This document shows positions 6,117 to 13,043 of a DNA stretch of 13,043 nt, piece by piece. The stretch is from JAVBUZ01 sp031554725 (GTDB lineage: Bacteria > Bacillota > Clostridia > Lachnospirales > Lachnospiraceae): NCBI GenBank assembly GCA_031554725.1, contig JAVBUZ010000126.1, positions 1-13,043 of the forward strand. The letters are read 5' to 3'. Positions within the stretch are counted from its first letter, which is position 1; every line of letters starts with the position of its first letter. Position numbers and translations under genes: made by a program. The notes under the pieces are model-generated. The model was given only the letters and a program-made list of their open reading frames with translations. It searched no databases and was not told the DNA's origin.

Positions 6117-7688
6117 ATGTATAAGGTTCTAATAGTAGATGATGAATTATTAATCCGTGATGGTCTTAAATGTATATTGGATTGGAATGAAATTGGATTT
6201 GAAATCTGTGGTGAAGCTGCCAATGGCGAAGACGCACTTTCCATGATTATGAAGCACAATCCTCATTTAGTTCTTATGGATATACGTATGCCCAAAATGC
6301 CTGGCATCGAGGTTGTTAAAGCCTGTCGCGAACAAGGCTTTAAAGGCAAGTTTATCATTATTAGCGGCTACTCTGATTTTAAATATGCGCAGGAGGCCAT
6401 TCGCTATGGTGTAGATTCTTACCTAACCAAGCCTATTGATGAAGACGAGCTATCGTCTGCTGTGACCTCTATAAAAGCAACCATGGATTTACAGAGCCAG
6501 ACTTCTAGCAATATAAATCGTTATAAGAAAAAGGCAAAGGATGTTATATTGCATGAGCTTATTTTAGGTACCGAAGATGCAGAATATATTCTATCCGAGA
6601 AAGACATGGAAGACTTGGAACTAGAGTCTGATATTTATCAGATTGTTATATATGAAAACTTTAGTCAGCTTCCTGGTACCACTACCTACAGCTTTGCTGA
6701 CCTGTTAAAGGTTACCAATCGCGGTGACCATACATTTAATCATTTTGAGGAAAATCAAAAGGACGTTATCCTTTTAAAAGGTTCTTATGCACTTAACCGT
6801 TTAAAGGACTTTTTAGAGCACTATAACAATAGCACTCCTCCTCAAAAGGGAAGCCCTATGGATACCCTGTTCTTAGCTTATGGCAGGCCTGTAACTAATC
6901 TATCGGAAGTGCATCAATCCTATAATGAAGCTTATTCACTGATACAACGTCGTTTTTTCTGCATCCAAGGACAGCATACCCTCGGCTACGATGAATTACC
7001 TGACCTTACTCCTACCAATGTTTTGCAGGGAGATATTTTGCAGGAATACTCTGATTACTTAGTGGGATATTTGCAGACCTTTAATCGTAAAAATGTGGTA
7101 GAAACCTTATCCAATCTAGAAAACTATTTGTACAACGTTAAAAATAACATTGATGAAGTAAAACTATTTTTAACCGACCTTTATTTACGCATTAAGGAAA
7201 AGATAAACCTAGTATATAATACAACCTCTATTCCTTTTCCTACCAATTCCTCGGTTATTGATTTTATTGATAAAAAATATTATATGTATGAGATTATTCA
7301 GTTCTTATCTGAACAATTTGAGATGATCATGAATGCAACTGGTAATCCTTCTAGAAATAATATTTTAGATGATATTATTTACTACATTGAACATAATTAT
7401 CAAAATAACATTAAGTTAGAAACTATTGCACCTCTTTTTGGATATAACAGCGCATACCTTGGAAAGATCTTTAATAAAACCGTTGGTGAAAGCTTTAATT
7501 CCTATGTTGACCACATTCGAATAGAGCATTCAAAGGGATTACTTTTATCAAACAGCTATAAGGTATATGAGATTGCCGAAAAAGTAGGCTATCGCAACGT
7601 GGATTATTTCCATAAAAAGTTCAGAAAATATGTAGGAGAAAGTCCCGTAGAATTTCGTAAGAAAAATGGGGGATTCGAGGATGAATAA
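6117..7688 (+). CDS. YesN-like response regulator (REC + AraC-type HTH)
   Basis: Two-component transcription regulator of 523 aa. The receiver domain (1-120) has D8-D9, the phospho-acceptor D55 in LMDIRMP, the S/T position S83 in ISGYSD and K105 in LTKP, so it should be phosphorylatable. A middle segment (about 125-410) without recognisable motifs follows, as is usual in YesN-type proteins. The C-terminus (about 415-517) is a double helix-turn-helix of the AraC/XylS family, including IAEKVGYRNVDYFHKKFRK, with the usual G.SP.EFR ending. Family knowledge: such regulators work with YesM-type histidine kinases and control sugar ABC transporters and glycanases. No kinase gene lies beside it here; its partner may be beyond the window. 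Likely targets are the divergent binding protein and the downstream glycan operon (inference from position). The ATG at 6117 is the only good start. Confidence 0.93.
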   Translation: MYKVLIVDDELLIRDGLKCILDWNEIGFEICGEAANGEDALSMIMKHNPHLVLMDIRMPKMPGIEVVKACREQGFKGKFIIISGYSDFKYAQEAIRYGVDSYLTKPIDEDELSSAVTSIKATMDLQSQTSSNINRYKKKAKDVILHELILGTEDAEYILSEKDMEDLELESDIYQIVIYENFSQLPGTTTYSFADLLKVTNRGDHTFNHFEENQKDVILLKGSYALNRLKDFLEHYNNSTPPQKGSPMDTLFLAYGRPVTNLSEVHQSYNEAYSLIQRRFFCIQGQHTLGYDELPDLTPTNVLQGDILQEYSDYLVGYLQTFNRKNVVETLSNLENYLYNVKNNIDEVKLFLTDLYLRIKEKINLVYNTTSIPFPTNSSVIDFIDKKYYMYEIIQFLSEQFEMIMNATGNPSRNNILDDIIYYIEHNYQNNIKLETIAPLFGYNSAYLGKIFNKTVGESFNSYVDHIRIEHSKGLLLSNSYKVYEIAEKVGYRNVDYFHKKFRKYVGESPVEFRKKNGGFEDE

Positions 7689-7720
7689 AAACGGGGGTGC
7701 CGAAGCACTCCCGTTTTTTC
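7687..7720. terminator. Bidirectional terminator between the response regulator and the GH5 gene
   Basis: ACGGGGGTGC (7691-7700) pairs with GCACTCCCGT (7705-7714), with one wobble position, around the loop CGAA. A's precede the stem and T's (7714-7719) follow it. On the minus strand the loop reads C(TTCG)G, the very stable UUCG tetraloop. It ends both the response-regulator gene (stop at 7688) and the glycan operon (GH5 stop at 7727). Confidence 0.92.
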
Positions 7721-7726
7721 ACTTAA

Positions 7727-10462
7727 TTATTTCTTTTTTGTTCCAGTTCCACCTGCTATTTTCAGGGTAATAAAGAATACGACTACAGCTAACGCTATAA
7801 TTCCTAATACGATAAGTATCATGTTTGGTGTGCTATTAGCAGCTTTTACCTCTTTGCCCTTTTCAAGAGCATCAGCACTTGCATTTATATATTCTTTTTG
7901 ACTAGCAGAATCTACCTTCACTTCAAGGGATGTGCTAATTCCGTTTTCTGTATATGCTGTAATAGTAGCACTACCATTGCCGTGAGCATATACCTGTGCC
8001 ACTGCAATACCATCTCCATCTACTGCAACAGCCTTACTTCCCACTACTGCAACAGCAGTGTTTGAAGACGCAAAGGTTACCTTATGGTCACCTGTAGGAT
8101 CTACCTTTACTGAAATTTGAAATGGCTCAGCATCTGGTAGCTTCACGCTCTTTTCTCCTACAACCTCTATCGTTTTCGCTTCCGCCTTTGCTACTCCCTC
8201 AGCGCCCTCTTCAAAAACGAGGTTTGTTAATGTAAAGGTTACCTCTATTTTTTGAGGATTATCTATATCCGCAAAGCTTAGAACATGATTACTAACCTTT
8301 ACGTTCTCAATTACAGAACCATCCCATGAGTTAATTGGATCATTGGTGTCAAAAATGCCAGAAGCCTTTAGTGCTGATTTAGGCTCTGTCATTGTGATTG
8401 CGCATTCTGTTCCATCTACCTTAATACTATCATAGATAATATCACAGGATACTAAAGGAGATTTCTTAGCAATTCCCTTAGTTACACTGTCATCCTTAAT
8501 ATAGATTGCTGTTAGGCTACTTAACCCAAGCACACCTGCTGTCTTCGCATTTGCGGATAAATCCTTGCTGCAGTCAAAAGAAAGAGTATACTGTCCGTTT
8601 TCACTAACTGTAATTACAGAACCAGTTTCGTTACTAAAGTAGTTATTTCCGTTATCATTATAATAAACATTAAGTGCTAAAGCTATCTCTGCCTTAGATT
8701 CTGCTTCCTCTACTGTAACAGGTACTACCTTAGTAAGTCCATCAGATGAGCTAACGATAACATATGCACTACCTGTATTTTTAGCCACAAGCTTTCCTAT
8801 TTTTGAAACCGTTACTACGGCTTCATCAGAAGAACGGTAGGTTAAGAAAGCATCTGTATTTGCAGGTGCCATACTTGCACCTAAGTACTCATGTTGTCCA
8901 CTAATTAAAGTGTAGCTATCCTTTTGTACATTAATTTCTGTACATGGATTTTCTGTCTTTGCCGCCTTAACTTCAACTGGAATCTCTAATACAGCACCGC
9001 CGTTTTGAGAATATGCTGTAATTATGGTATTTCCAATTCCTGTCGCATGAATGTTAGCATTCCAGTAGGTTAAATCACCACACAAAGCTTCCACCGTAGC
9101 TATACTTTCATCTGCACTTTTCCACAATACTACGTCATTTGTAGATGCCTTATCCTGAGCTCCGTTTAAGGTTATTGGAAAAACTTCTCCCATTTTAAGT
9201 AAATAGGTTCCACTTATACTTCCCAAATCTGTGATTACTGTTGTCTTTGGGTCTAACTCAATATCCGTTAAATCCGCCTTACCCTTTAAAAAAGTTCCTC
9301 GCATCATGGCACGAATAATTTCCGGATAAATTTGCTCGCAGGTTTCTCTATCTACCAAGGTAAAACTAAAGTCTGGGTCTAAGCTTAAATCATACCAGCC
9401 CTGATCCCAATAACATGGAACAATACCCATCTGCTGACAAATTCTACTTACAATTTCCATATAGTATGCACGGTCAGGAGTATTTTGTTTGTTAATCGCT
9501 CCATACTCACCTAAAATAATTGGAATGCCTTGCTTTGTAAAAGTTTCCAAATCTTTAAACTCTGCCTGTAATGCTTTTCCAGCATCGTAGCTATAGGTTG
9601 TTTTCTGTGTTGTCTCTAAAAGGCCAAAGTGCCAATCATAAGAATGTACTGCAATAAACAATCTATTTTTTACAGAATCGTTTGGTAGTATAAATCCATT
9701 TTCTGGATTTGAGGTATTGTAAATATTGGTATAGCGACCAGGTACAGACAACCATCTAACTGCATTATTTGATCTGGTAGCACGCACCGTATCCACGAAT
9801 ATCTGGTTTAGTGCATTAATAACTGCTGTATCTGCCGCTATTGTGGTTCCAGAGCCAGTTACTTCATTCATAGATTCAAAAATTACATGCTCATCATAAT
9901 CCTTAAAGCGCTCTGCAATATGTCCCCATACCGCCGCAAACTTCTTTTCTACAGGCTTAATATCCTTTGCTCCAATTCTTAGCCAGCCTGACTGCTCTGC
10001 ACCATCATGATGAATATTGATAATAACGTACATGTTCATGTTTACTGCATAGTCCACAATGTCCTGTACACGGCTCATCCATTTTTCATCAATAGCATAG
10101 CCATTGGCATCATCAATCATCGTTCCCCAGGTTACAGGAACACGAACTGTATTAAAGCCCATATCATGTATTTCTTTTAATAGCGCTTGTGTTGTTTCCA
10201 CATTCTGCCAAATAGTTTCGCTTGGTGTAAAGCCGGTATGTCCATCCATGGTATTTCCAAGGTTCCAACCCGCGCCCATTTCTGCAACAATTTCCGTTGC
10301 TGTTAGTTCTCTAAAAGGCATCCTTCCATCTGCTGTAGTTTGAACTGCATTTTCCTCAGCACTTACTTGATTTGCTGGCAATCCTATCACTATTGCTGAT
10401 ATACCAAGGCAAAGCCCCATGGCACCTGCCAGTATTTTCCCCAATACTTTTCTAATTTTCAA
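7727..10462 (-). CDS. Membrane-anchored GH5 glycanase (cellulase-type) with Ig-like modules
   Basis: Surface glycoside hydrolase, 911 aa. Order: signal peptide (1-35); GH5 domain (about 45-390) with WNLGNT (66-71), HH (151-152), acid/base E200 in MNE, HSYDW (273-277), nucleophile E319 in LGEYG and WDQG (352-355); Big2-type Ig-like repeats (about 430-498 and 510-585); an unassigned beta-rich module (about 590-750); a third Ig-like repeat (about 765-851); a transmembrane helix (880-902) ending in GTKKK. Family knowledge: GH5 is a retaining clan GH-A family acting on beta-1,4-glucans, mannans and xyloglucan; the exact substrate is not readable here. There is no dockerin, SLH domain or LPXTG motif, so the helix is the anchor. 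The start is TTG with AAGGAGG 8 bases upstream, inside the end of the esterase gene (3-nt gap), implying translational coupling. Last gene of its operon. Confidence 0.92.
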   Translation of the reverse strand: MKIRKVLGKILAGAMGLCLGISAIVIGLPANQVSAEENAVQTTADGRMPFRELTATEIVAEMGAGWNLGNTMDGHTGFTPSETIWQNVETTQALLKEIHDMGFNTVRVPVTWGTMIDDANGYAIDEKWMSRVQDIVDYAVNMNMYVIINIHHDGAEQSGWLRIGAKDIKPVEKKFAAVWGHIAERFKDYDEHVIFESMNEVTGSGTTIAADTAVINALNQIFVDTVRATRSNNAVRWLSVPGRYTNIYNTSNPENGFILPNDSVKNRLFIAVHSYDWHFGLLETTQKTTYSYDAGKALQAEFKDLETFTKQGIPIILGEYGAINKQNTPDRAYYMEIVSRICQQMGIVPCYWDQGWYDLSLDPDFSFTLVDRETCEQIYPEIIRAMMRGTFLKGKADLTDIELDPKTTVITDLGSISGTYLLKMGEVFPITLNGAQDKASTNDVVLWKSADESIATVEALCGDLTYWNANIHATGIGNTIITAYSQNGGAVLEIPVEVKAAKTENPCTEINVQKDSYTLISGQHEYLGASMAPANTDAFLTYRSSDEAVVTVSKIGKLVAKNTGSAYVIVSSSDGLTKVVPVTVEEAESKAEIALALNVYYNDNGNNYFSNETGSVITVSENGQYTLSFDCSKDLSANAKTAGVLGLSSLTAIYIKDDSVTKGIAKKSPLVSCDIIYDSIKVDGTECAITMTEPKSALKASGIFDTNDPINSWDGSVIENVKVSNHVLSFADIDNPQKIEVTFTLTNLVFEEGAEGVAKAEAKTIEVVGEKSVKLPDAEPFQISVKVDPTGDHKVTFASSNTAVAVVGSKAVAVDGDGIAVAQVYAHGNGSATITAYTENGISTSLEVKVDSASQKEYINASADALEKGKEVKAANSTPNMILIVLGIIALAVVVFFITLKIAGGTGTKKK

Positions 10463-10465
10463 TTT

Positions 10466-11296
10466 CTAATCCTCCTTACATAAACCTTGTATCCATATTT
10501 TCACTAGTCCTATCCAGCTTTGGCAACAAACCTCTATCTCTCTACCTTCCGGTGTTTCTGTTAGTTCATTTGCCAGGCTAAGACCATGTCCGCCTTTTGG
10601 ATACATATGAAATTCCACTGGAATCTTCTTTTTACGCATTGCACTGATAAGTAACAATGAATTTTCTACTGGAACGCATCCATCTTCAAAAGTATGCCAG
10701 ATAAACGCCGGCGGGGTATTTTCATTTACTTGATTTTCTAAAGACATTTTTTCTACCAGTTCCTCATAACGGTCTCCCAAAAGCATTTGAAAAGACTCTC
10801 TATGAGCAAACTCTCCAGAAGTAATGACTGGATAATTAAGTATCATCCCATTAGGACGCAAAATTTCTCTATCTTCACTTTCTAAACCAATCTTTTCAGC
10901 AATAATATCCTCTTTCCAAAACATTCCATAACTAGCCGCTAAGTGTCCGCCTGCTGATGAACCTTGAATCAAAATCTTATCTGGATCAATATGCCATTCT
11001 GCCGCCTTCTCTCTTAGCATTAGAATCGTCGCTGCAAGCTCTGTTAAAGCAGTTGGATAGTTTGCTGGCGCTACCGAATATTTCAAAACAACTGCATGGC
11101 AACCCATAGCATTATACTGTAGTGCTAATATTTCACCTTCCCGATCGGATAGATAGCTATATCCACCTCCAGGACACACAATGACTACTGGACGTTTTTT
11201 AATACGAAATTCGTGAGAGTCATCAATAATATATGTACGTATATTAGTTTCTGGCAAAGAGCCCTCTACCTGCAACCCTATTGTTTGATATATCAT
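10466..11296 (-). CDS. Cytoplasmic alpha/beta-hydrolase esterase (acetyl-xylan-esterase-like)
   Basis: 276-aa serine hydrolase of the hormone-sensitive-lipase / BD-FAE-like group. An oxyanion-hole motif PGGGY (42-46) stands in place of HGGG. The nucleophile is S114 in GSSAGG (112-117), the acid is D205 in the FEDGCVPV segment, and the base is H237 in KGGHG. All catalytic residues are present. There is no signal peptide, so it acts in the cytoplasm. In glycan operons such enzymes typically remove acetyl groups from imported oligosaccharides; that role is inferred from its place between a transport-type gene set and a glycanase. Its ATG overlaps the TGA of the YesL-like gene by ATGA, and its last codons carry the ribosome binding site of the GH5 gene. 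Other esterase or carboxylesterase activities cannot be excluded. Confidence 0.88.
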   Translation of the reverse strand: MIYQTIGLQVEGSLPETNIRTYIIDDSHEFRIKKRPVVIVCPGGGYSYLSDREGEILALQYNAMGCHAVVLKYSVAPANYPTALTELAATILMLREKAAEWHIDPDKILIQGSSAGGHLAASYGMFWKEDIIAEKIGLESEDREILRPNGMILNYPVITSGEFAHRESFQMLLGDRYEELVEKMSLENQVNENTPPAFIWHTFEDGCVPVENSLLLISAMRKKKIPVEFHMYPKGGHGLSLANELTETPEGREIEVCCQSWIGLVKIWIQGLCKED

Positions 11297-11913
11297 TCTT
11301 CACCTTGCTCCTTTTCAATTTCCCTAAAAAATCTAATAGCAAAACCACTTACCGTAAGCATTAGGCAGGCTGGTCCAATTAATGCGCCTATAAATAGCGT
11401 TGTCATACTAAATGAAAATATAAGTATCTCTAAGAAGAGTAAACATACTAAAAAAAGGGTTCTAAGAAAATATTTTTTGGCAATATCTACGGAATTCTTT
11501 ATGGTATTGATTAGCGTATTTTCATATCGGGCACTAAGAGGAAATGCATAAATAAAACCAAGACAAAACACAAAAGCCGCTACCATCCCCATCATAAGAA
11601 AAATAATCGGATTATCTTCAATCCCATTAAATAGTTCAAAATCCAAATAAACTGCATAGCCAAGTATCATTGCCAATATGCCTAATGGGATTCCTTGCTT
11701 CCAATTTTTCTTAAAAGCATCTATAAACTGTCTTCCTACATATCCTTCTGCGTCATCCACCATCTTTAGGGTCACGCTATAGGCTGCTACTGTAGAAGCT
11801 CCTATTGTAACAATTGGCAAGCTAAAAAGTAGCCATAAAAAATTCAATTTAACCATATCCCATAAGCGGACCATAAACCTATAAACTGGACTATCGACAT
11901 TTAAAAAGCGCAT
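11293..11913 (-). CDS. YesL-family (DUF624) integral membrane protein
   Basis: 206-aa hydrophobic protein with about five transmembrane helices (roughly 23-47, 74-92, 103-124, 149-169 and 171-194). The N-terminus (MRFLN..SPVYRFM.RLWDMVKLNFLWLL..LPIVTIGAST) matches the conserved opening of YesL/DUF624 proteins as I know them. These are commonly encoded in Firmicute sugar-utilisation loci together with LipO/LplBC-type ABC transporters and YesMN two-component systems; their molecular function is not established. The ATG at 11913 has AAGGAGG 5 bases upstream. The gene follows a solute-binding-protein gene after a hairpin and overlaps the esterase gene by 4 bases, so it belongs to the same operon. 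It is too divergent from, and shorter than, normal ABC permeases (no EAA loop) to be one. Confidence 0.85.
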   Translation of the reverse strand: MRFLNVDSPVYRFMVRLWDMVKLNFLWLLFSLPIVTIGASTVAAYSVTLKMVDDAEGYVGRQFIDAFKKNWKQGIPLGILAMILGYAVYLDFELFNGIEDNPIIFLMMGMVAAFVFCLGFIYAFPLSARYENTLINTIKNSVDIAKKYFLRTLFLVCLLFLEILIFSFSMTTLFIGALIGPACLMLTVSGFAIRFFREIEKEQGEE

Positions 11914-11933
11914 ATAGACCTCCTTCTTCTAGA

Positions 11934-11958
11934 AAGGGCCGCCACAAAGGCAGCCCTT
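11934..11958 (-). terminator. Intergenic hairpin between the binding-protein and YesL genes
   Basis: On the minus strand AAGGGCTGCC pairs with GGCGGCCCTT around a TTTGT loop. One pair is a G-T wobble that exists only in the minus-strand transcript; on the plus strand it would be a C-A mismatch. The T-tract after it is weak (TTTCT). It is therefore more likely a partial terminator or mRNA-stabilising hairpin that keeps binding-protein expression above that of the downstream genes than a full stop. Confidence 0.6.
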
Positions 11959-11982
11959 CAACTTACTATTTATAAGAAATTA

Positions 11983-13043
11983 CTATTTTCTTAATGGCGC
12001 TTGTAATGCATTTTTGATTGCCGCTTCATTCTTACTCCAAGCTACACATTTATCATAGCCGTAAGATTTTGCTTTGCCTCTCATCTCATTTACAATTGCA
12101 GTATATTCTTCTTCACTCTCTGCATAAATAGCTTTCCAAGAATAATCCTTTAAACAAGTTGCAACCTGCTCCCATGTTGTTTCAAATGCAGGCTCTTTCT
12201 TACTCTCTGAGTAAGTAGTTGCAATATCTACAACATAATTTTTAGAGTCAAGATATTCATCTGTGCTAGATGACTTAGTAAATTCTCTCCAATCTCTGTC
12301 AGCGTCACATAGACCCTCTGGAACCTGTGTGCTTGCCCAGAAATCGCTATTGTATCTTTCACCACTTTCAGGATTTAAGTCATTTGCTGTCCATGTTGTA
12401 TTATTAACCTGGAATGCACCATCATTGAAGGTTGCTCCGCCCCATTCATCCGGCATCATAGTTGTTCTATCTTCTTTACACTGTTTACCAAAATCAGTGA
12501 AGTAAGTCTTGCCATTTTCATCATAATCCCAGCAAAGTCCCTTTGGACCGTAGTCTGTAGTGAGTCTTCCTTCTGGAGTTGCTAACCAGTTAATAATTTC
12601 CATACAAAGTTCTGGGTACTGTGTCTTAGAACCAATTGTCCAAACACGGTTACCACCATAAACGCTCATACCGTAAGCAATTGGTGTTGCTTCTGTTGGT
12701 AAAAGAGTTTTCATAATTTTATTCTGGCTGTAATGTACTTCTTTATTGTAAGCTAAGCATCCTGCATAGTTAAAGATAGAGAAGAATACACCACCATTTT
12801 GTACTTTTTCAATCATTTTATCATAGTTCTGTGTCATAGAGTCTGGATCTAACAGACCTTTACGATATAACTTATTAAAGAATGATAACATTTCTAAATA
12901 TGGACTGTCTGGAGCTAATGCTTCATAATATTCTCCAGTATCAGAATTATAATGACCAAATCCCATTTCATCATATCCATAATATGCTGTAACCATAGCC
13001 TTTACATACATTACATAGTTTCCATCCCAATCTTTCCAAATTG
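11983..13043 (-). CDS. ABC transporter substrate-binding protein, 5' end beyond the right edge
   Basis: The C-terminal 352 residues of an extracellular solute-binding protein family 1 (carbohydrate type). An internal ATG at 13011 is not the start: the frame stays open to the window edge and codes IWKDWDGNYV just before it, which matches the DWDGN motif of the other binding protein (4190-5929). Shared landmarks in order are DWDGN, YGYDEMGF, GLLDPDS.TQNY, FFSIF..AG..AYN, the EGR/EG cluster before GPKGLCW, PDEWGG and a YSWKAIYAE helix. The two are clearly paralogues over the visible length, though well diverged. The signal peptide and any permease genes would lie to the right. It is the first visible gene of the YesL-esterase-GH5 operon and probably binds the glycan fragments released by the GH5 enzyme (inference). 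Confidence 0.88.
   Translation of the reverse strand, partial: IWKDWDGNYVMYVKAMVTAYYGYDEMGFGHYNSDTGEYYEALAPDSPYLEMLSFFNKLYRKGLLDPDSMTQNYDKMIEKVQNGGVFFSIFNYAGCLAYNKEVHYSQNKIMKTLLPTEATPIAYGMSVYGGNRVWTIGSKTQYPELCMEIINWLATPEGRLTTDYGPKGLCWDYDENGKTYFTDFGKQCKEDRTTMMPDEWGGATFNDGAFQVNNTTWTANDLNPESGERYNSDFWASTQVPEGLCDADRDWREFTKSSSTDEYLDSKNYVVDIATTYSESKKEPAFETTWEQVATCLKDYSWKAIYAESEEEYTAIVNEMRGKAKSYGYDKCVAWSKNEAAIKNALQAPLRK

Noticed and set aside
11293..11913. ABC transporter permease
   Set aside because: There is no EAA loop, the protein is short and its N-terminus matches YesL/DUF624 instead.
1..13043. Mobile elements, CRISPR arrays, tRNA genes, toxin-antitoxin or phage-defence systems
   Set aside because: No transposase, spaced direct repeats, cloverleaf pattern or defence-type domains were seen in either strand.

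Overview
The window is an AT-rich stretch with short intergenic gaps, strong AAGGAGG-type ribosome binding sites and several TTG/GTG starts. Gene content and style point to an anaerobic, polysaccharide-degrading Firmicute of the Lachnospiraceae / Lachnoclostridium type. That assignment is inferred from gene families, not from a database match. All genes run on the minus strand except the carboxypeptidase at 1651-3168 and the response regulator at 6117-7688.

Left part (1-4146), housekeeping. The left edge holds only the first codons of a minus-strand gene (start at 34) preceded by a duplicated Shine-Dalgarno element. A 408-base gap follows; it contains inverted repeats and the trxA terminator. 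Next come thioredoxin (trxA, 443-766) and tRNA guanine-N7 methyltransferase (trmB, 836-1474). Divergent from trmB is a secreted, membrane-anchored D-Ala-D-Ala carboxypeptidase (1651-3168). It converges on a DEDDh 3'-5' exonuclease with a C-terminal Cys/His cluster (3202-4146), and one bidirectional terminator serves both.

Middle part (4190-7688), a sensing/uptake divergon. A sugar-type ABC substrate-binding lipoprotein with no permease genes next to it (4190-5929) is transcribed away from a YesN-like REC + AraC-HTH response regulator (6117-7688) with no kinase gene beside it. The regulator has a good sigma-A promoter and a short structured leader. A perfect inverted repeat lies between the two genes.

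Right part (7727-13043), a glycan-utilisation operon on the minus strand. In transcription order it encodes a second, paralogous solute-binding protein (cut by the right edge), an intergenic hairpin, a YesL/DUF624 membrane protein, a cytoplasmic alpha/beta-hydrolase esterase, and a large surface GH5 glycanase. The GH5 protein has Ig-like modules, an unassigned module and a C-terminal membrane anchor. The last three genes are tightly coupled (ATGA overlap, then a 3-nt gap), and a bidirectional terminator shared with the response regulator ends the operon.

Inferred logic: the surface GH5 enzyme cuts a beta-glucan or related polysaccharide, the binding protein captures oligosaccharides for import, and the cytoplasmic esterase removes acyl groups from them. 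YesL and the YesN-type regulator belong to the regulatory and transport setting typical of such loci. I see no tRNA, rRNA, CRISPR array, prophage or insertion sequence.
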